Assembly (NCBI RefSeq): GCF_003432115.1
Contig: NZ_QWDC01000003.1
Coordinates: forward strand, 558,001-622,000
Source of the DNA: Mucilaginibacter conchicola
GTDB lineage: Bacteria > Bacteroidota > Bacteroidia > Sphingobacteriales > Sphingobacteriaceae
Direction: 5' to 3'
Length of the DNA stretch: 64,000 nt
Shown here: positions 61,255 to 64,000 of the stretch, in pieces
Numbering within the stretch: position 1 is the first letter of the stretch
Layout: the number at the start of each line of letters is the position of its first letter
The notes under the pieces: model-generated
Told to the model about the DNA's origin: nothing
Seen by the model: only the letters and a program-made list of their open reading frames with translations
The model's database searches: none
Program-made: the position numbers and the translations under genes

Positions 61255-61746
61255 ATGATACGTCAGGTTTATATTTCATTTATCGCCGCAATTATCGTTT
61301 TAACAGGCTGTCATACGCAGAAGAACGCCACTGATGCAAAAAGCGAACAATCCTACATCAGTGAGGCGCAAAAGCTGGAAGTCCATCTTTCATCCGGAAA
61401 TAACAGCGGGAAAGGAAGCATTCTGTTGTCATTTACCGTAACAAATCCCACAAACAAGCCTCTGCGTTTTTGTAAGTGGGAAACGCCTTTTGAGCCTGCA
61501 ATCGGTAAATATTTCGGGATCACCGATGAAAAAGGGGAGGAAGCTTTATTCAGAGGGGCTATGGCAAGGCGCGTAATGCCGCCGCCGGCTTCTGCCTTAA
61601 CGACCGTTCCCGCGCACGGCAGCGTCAAAACGATCATCGACCTGGCAGATAAATACGAACTTACCGGACACCGGTATACCGTCAGCTATACGGGCGGCGG
61701 CGTAAGCGGTCTTAAGGAGGGCAACAAAATAACGCTGTCACTGTAA
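61255..61746 (+). CDS. Putative secreted lipoprotein, unknown function
   Basis: A 163-residue protein with lipobox VLTGC (Cys19) after the signal peptide. The mature part is a beta-sandwich-like domain with SILLSFTVTNPTNKPLRFCK and a C-terminal VSYTGGGVSGLKEGNK. A decayed copy of the same family lies at 1441-1594. No partner genes. Confidence 0.7.
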   Translation: MIRQVYISFIAAIIVLTGCHTQKNATDAKSEQSYISEAQKLEVHLSSGNNSGKGSILLSFTVTNPTNKPLRFCKWETPFEPAIGKYFGITDEKGEEALFRGAMARRVMPPPASALTTVPAHGSVKTIIDLADKYELTGHRYTVSYTGGGVSGLKEGNKITLSL

Positions 61747-61785
61747 GACCGGTTTATGCAGCCCGGCATAATAAGAATTGAAGGC

Positions 61786-61818
61786 TTTGATGCCGGAACA
61801 GCGTTTTTCGGCATCAAA
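61786..61818. terminator. Bidirectional terminator
   Basis: TTTGATGCCG (61786-61795) and CGGCATCAAA (61809-61818), perfect, between the convergent lipoprotein and hypothetical genes. Confidence 0.65.
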
Positions 61819-61873
61819 AGTTATTTAATGCCTGTAAACGCTAAACGTTTTTTTGACACAAGCTTCTAAGGCC

Positions 61874-62323
61874 TTAGCATTGCAGCAGGGTAAACTTGCG
61901 GCAGATCTCTGAAAACGGTAAAAATGTTAATGCGCAACCGGTGCGTATGAAAAAAGATTCCTCCGTGCTCAGCTTTTCTTTTAAACAGCTGATGAAGCAT
62001 TCGTTTCTTTTCAAAGGCGGCGTGTCATAAAACCAGTTGATCAGATCATTACGGCTGACACCATTTTCAAGCCCGGCGAAATTTGCTGTTTCGAGGAAGT
62101 CTAAAAAATTTCGCTTCATGCTGATTACGGAGGCGGGAAGGATCTCTTCGCCCGAACGGCGGAAGATCAGCAGTTCATCACCGAACTCGCTGATACCAAA
62201 GCCCTGCTCCTTGAGCCAGCGGTAAATATTTGCTTCCTGTACTGCTGAACAGCGGCCTGTATAACCAGCCCTGCTGTCTTTTTCAAAAGAGACGAAATCC
62301 GAAAGTTCGTAGTGGTCCGGCAT
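61874..62323 (-). CDS. Hypothetical protein
   Basis: A 149-residue cytoplasmic protein from ATG 62323 (MPDHYELSDFVSFEKDSRAG). Contains a winged-helix-like middle (IYRWLKEQGFGISEFGDELL) and SRNDLINWFYDTPPLKRNEC. Start at TTG 62365 not needed. Family not recognised. Confidence 0.5.
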   Translation of the reverse strand: MPDHYELSDFVSFEKDSRAGYTGRCSAVQEANIYRWLKEQGFGISEFGDELLIFRRSGEEILPASVISMKRNFLDFLETANFAGLENGVSRNDLINWFYDTPPLKRNECFISCLKEKLSTEESFFIRTGCALTFLPFSEICRKFTLLQC

Positions 62324-62403
62324 AGGGGATATCCTCGGTTTAAAAATAAAGCCCCTCCTGATCAATCACCAGAAATGTTGAAAATAACAGGATTGTTGAA
62401 AAA

Positions 62404-62925
62404 TCAGCTTTCCTGAACAGGAATAAGCTGTTTTTCGAATGCCATTCTCTGCTGTCCGCGAAGTGACACCTCTCCGCAATATTTATATCCCGCTCTTTCA
62501 AATGTTCTCAGCATGGCAATATTGTCGTCACTGGTATCCACTTTTACACTGTATATGCCTTGCTCCAAGGCCAGGTTTTCGGCATAAGCCATGATCTGCC
62601 CGGCAATGCCCCTTCCCGCGTACCCTGCTGAAACCGCGATCCGGTGTACAACCATAAAATCGCCGTCCGTGAGCCATTTGCCCTGTATGTTTTCGTAAGC
62701 CGGTTCCTGATTTTTAACGATCGCGGCGTATGCGGCGACCGATCCGCCCTGCAGCAGAACGAAACCTGCTTTTTGCCTGATATCGTTCTCAATTACCCGA
62801 GGATTGGGATAGCCGTCCTGCCACTGATCGCTGCCTTCAGCCTTTCTTTTACTGATCGCATGAAGCATTATTTCCCAGATACCGGTCAGTTCGCTGGTTT
62901 TTGCCTGTCTGAATTCGTAGTTCAT
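62404..62925 (-). CDS. GNAT-family N-acetyltransferase
   Basis: A 173-residue acetyltransferase with acetyl-CoA loop AVSAGYAGRGIAGQIMAYAE and the terminal RAGYKYCGEVSLRGQQRMAF. Start overlaps the MFS gene stop by 4 bases, so the two are coupled. Substrate unknown. Confidence 0.88.
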   Translation of the reverse strand: MNYEFRQAKTSELTGIWEIMLHAISKRKAEGSDQWQDGYPNPRVIENDIRQKAGFVLLQGGSVAAYAAIVKNQEPAYENIQGKWLTDGDFMVVHRIAVSAGYAGRGIAGQIMAYAENLALEQGIYSVKVDTSDDNIAMLRTFERAGYKYCGEVSLRGQQRMAFEKQLIPVQES

Positions 62926-64000
62926 ATCGTTTGTTTTATTTGTTGTGATGAGTGCACGCCCTGCTGCGTTTTTTTAACTGTTCCGTAAATGATCACGGAG
63001 ACAAAAACGTTGATCACTGCTATAATGAGGAATACGCCGAGGAAACACATATTGCTGAATTTCTGCATGATGAAGCCTGCGATGACCGGCGTGACCGCCT
63101 GTGCAATGAGCGGCCAGCGTCCGAGTTTCCCGATCAGTACGGCGTAGCCGCTTTCTCCGAAAAGGGAGAGCGGCAGCGTTCCCCGCACTACAGAGCGCAT
63201 TCCGTTACCCATCCCGAAAAGGATGACACCCGGTATCGCAAGGTTATTGCTGACCATCAGTAAGACCAGGCCCGCGAGCATCGACAGTGCCGACAGGACG
63301 GACATTTTCAGGGGCGTCGCCGGCGGCATGATCAGTTCGAGCAGGCGAACACCTGCCTGGCTTGGACCGAGAAATGAGATGATCACCAGGGATGCAGCCA
63401 TGGTATGATCTTTCCCGGTAAGTATATCGATAAGGTTGATGATAACACCTGTGGTCAGCACCGCACCCATCGTAAAGCTGCAGATGAGCAGGAGGAACAG
63501 TTTCGGTTCAGGGCCTGTCGCAGTCACTTCTTTACTTTTGCTGCTTTCATCAGCCGGTGCTGAGACCTGCGGAAATACAAAAAAGTGCAGCGGAAGTATA
63601 CCCAGGGCGAGAATACCGGCGTAGATGAAACAGGTATTGCGCCAACCCATATTCTCAAGCAGGTAAGAGGTGATCAGCCAGGATATGGTCGGTGCCAGGC
63701 TGGAGATCAGCGTAACCTTGACGATCATATTCCTTGTGCTCTTTCCGAAATATTTCCCGATAGAAGCAAAAAGGGCGTCATACAGGCCCATACCCATGGC
63801 AATGCCGGTTATTGCCCATGCCAGCATGAACATCCGGTAGTTGTGTGCTGATCCCATGATCAGTAAACCGGCAGCCATTACCAGGCCGGTGTACCTGAGC
63901 ATATGGTTGCGCCGCAGGGATTGTATCATCCTTCCGACGAAGGGAAGTACGAGGCCGGAAATGACCATCGAAAAGGATAAGGCGCCGTAAACCATCTGGT
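62922..64000 (-). CDS. Major facilitator superfamily transporter (partial, start beyond window)
   Basis: 357 residues are visible from the first in-window ATG (63995), but the frame continues open past 64000, so the true N-terminus (about 50 residues) is missing. Nine or ten hydrophobic helices remain, with the intracellular loop GRMIQSLRRNH typical of MFS. Upstream partner of the GNAT gene. Substrate unknown. Confidence 0.88.
   Translation of the reverse strand, partial: QMVYGALSFSMVISGLVLPFVGRMIQSLRRNHMLRYTGLVMAAGLLIMGSAHNYRMFMLAWAITGIAMGMGLYDALFASIGKYFGKSTRNMIVKVTLISSLAPTISWLITSYLLENMGWRNTCFIYAGILALGILPLHFFVFPQVSAPADESSKSKEVTATGPEPKLFLLLICSFTMGAVLTTGVIINLIDILTGKDHTMAASLVIISFLGPSQAGVRLLELIMPPATPLKMSVLSALSMLAGLVLLMVSNNLAIPGVILFGMGNGMRSVVRGTLPLSLFGESGYAVLIGKLGRWPLIAQAVTPVIAGFIMQKFSNMCFLGVFLIIAVINVFVSVIIYGTVKKTQQGVHSSQQIKQTI

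Noticed and set aside
1-64000. rRNA, tRNA, riboswitches and insertion sequences
   Set aside because: Looked for in the gene-free gaps; no cloverleaf, conserved rRNA stretch, known riboswitch core or transposase frame was recognised. A covariance-model search would settle this.

Overview
The window looks like the chromosome of a Bacteroidota bacterium, most likely in the Sphingobacteriales/Chitinophagales range (Pedobacter- or Mucilaginibacter-like). Evidence: a complete Bacteroidota-type conjugation operon (TraA to TraN families), an RteC regulator, a SusC/SusD pair, a DUF6520 peptide, weak Shine-Dalgarno sequences and at least one TAnnTTTG-type promoter box. No rRNA, tRNA, CRISPR array or insertion sequence was recognised. 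No integrase or transposase is in the window, so the ends of the mobile element are not visible.

Layout. (a) 1-1600: the tail of a membrane protein, a Fic-domain protein and a decayed fragment related to the lipoprotein gene at 61255. (b) 1683-23774: one long leftward block, a conjugative or integrative element backbone. In transcription order it holds a Toprim primase-like protein, MobC, a repeat-rich presumed oriT region, a small DNA methyltransferase, the relaxase, TraA (ParA), TraB-like, two DUF4134 proteins, TraF, the TraG/VirB4 ATPase, three tandem paralogous TraI-like periplasmic proteins, TraJ, TraK, TraL, TraM, TraN, the coupling protein, an M23 peptidase, ArdC, DUF4099/DUF3945 and small accessory proteins. 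(c) 23775-25188: a structured repeat region and RteC. (d) 25224-28725: a compact bacteriocin-like locus with a 55-residue double-glycine leader peptide that is easily overlooked, a C39-peptidase exporter lacking its ATPase domain, a polytopic membrane protein, a rhomboid protease and a divergent XRE regulator. (e) 28817-36174: a small HTH protein, MauE/DoxX, DUF6520, and a convergent TlpA-SusC-SusD operon. (f) 36196-48986: an unusual interleaved inverted repeat, two paralogous XRE proteins, then a defence island with an EcoRII-like endonuclease, McrB/McrC, Vsr, a cytosine-5 methyltransferase, a PD-(D/E)XK-like protein and a fused PLD-SNF2 helicase. (g) 49443-54876: accessory genes typical of mobile elements (DUF932, DUF1281-like, unknowns, HNH nuclease). 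(h) 55245-64000: ordinary chromosome with Lrp/AsnC, fructose-1,6-bisphosphatase divergent from PEP carboxykinase, SDR with an AraC regulator, a lipoprotein, GNAT and an MFS transporter cut by the window edge.

How it works together. Region (b) would nick, process and export DNA: MobC and the relaxase at oriT, the coupling protein, then the VirB4-like ATPase and the membrane and periplasmic channel. ArdC would protect incoming DNA and RteC would regulate the element. Regions (d) to (g) read as cargo. In (f), EcoRII-like nuclease, cytosine methyltransferase and Vsr suggest a CCWGG-type restriction-modification-repair set interleaved with the methyl-directed McrBC nuclease. In (h), fbp and pckA are two gluconeogenic enzymes sharing a 282-bp divergent promoter region.

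The strongest candidates for something undescribed are the bacteriocin/rhomboid/ATPase-less C39 locus, the composite defence island with a PLD-SNF2 fusion, the A-B-A'-B' inverted repeat at 36196-36341, and the hairpin array plus tandem repeats around mobC.
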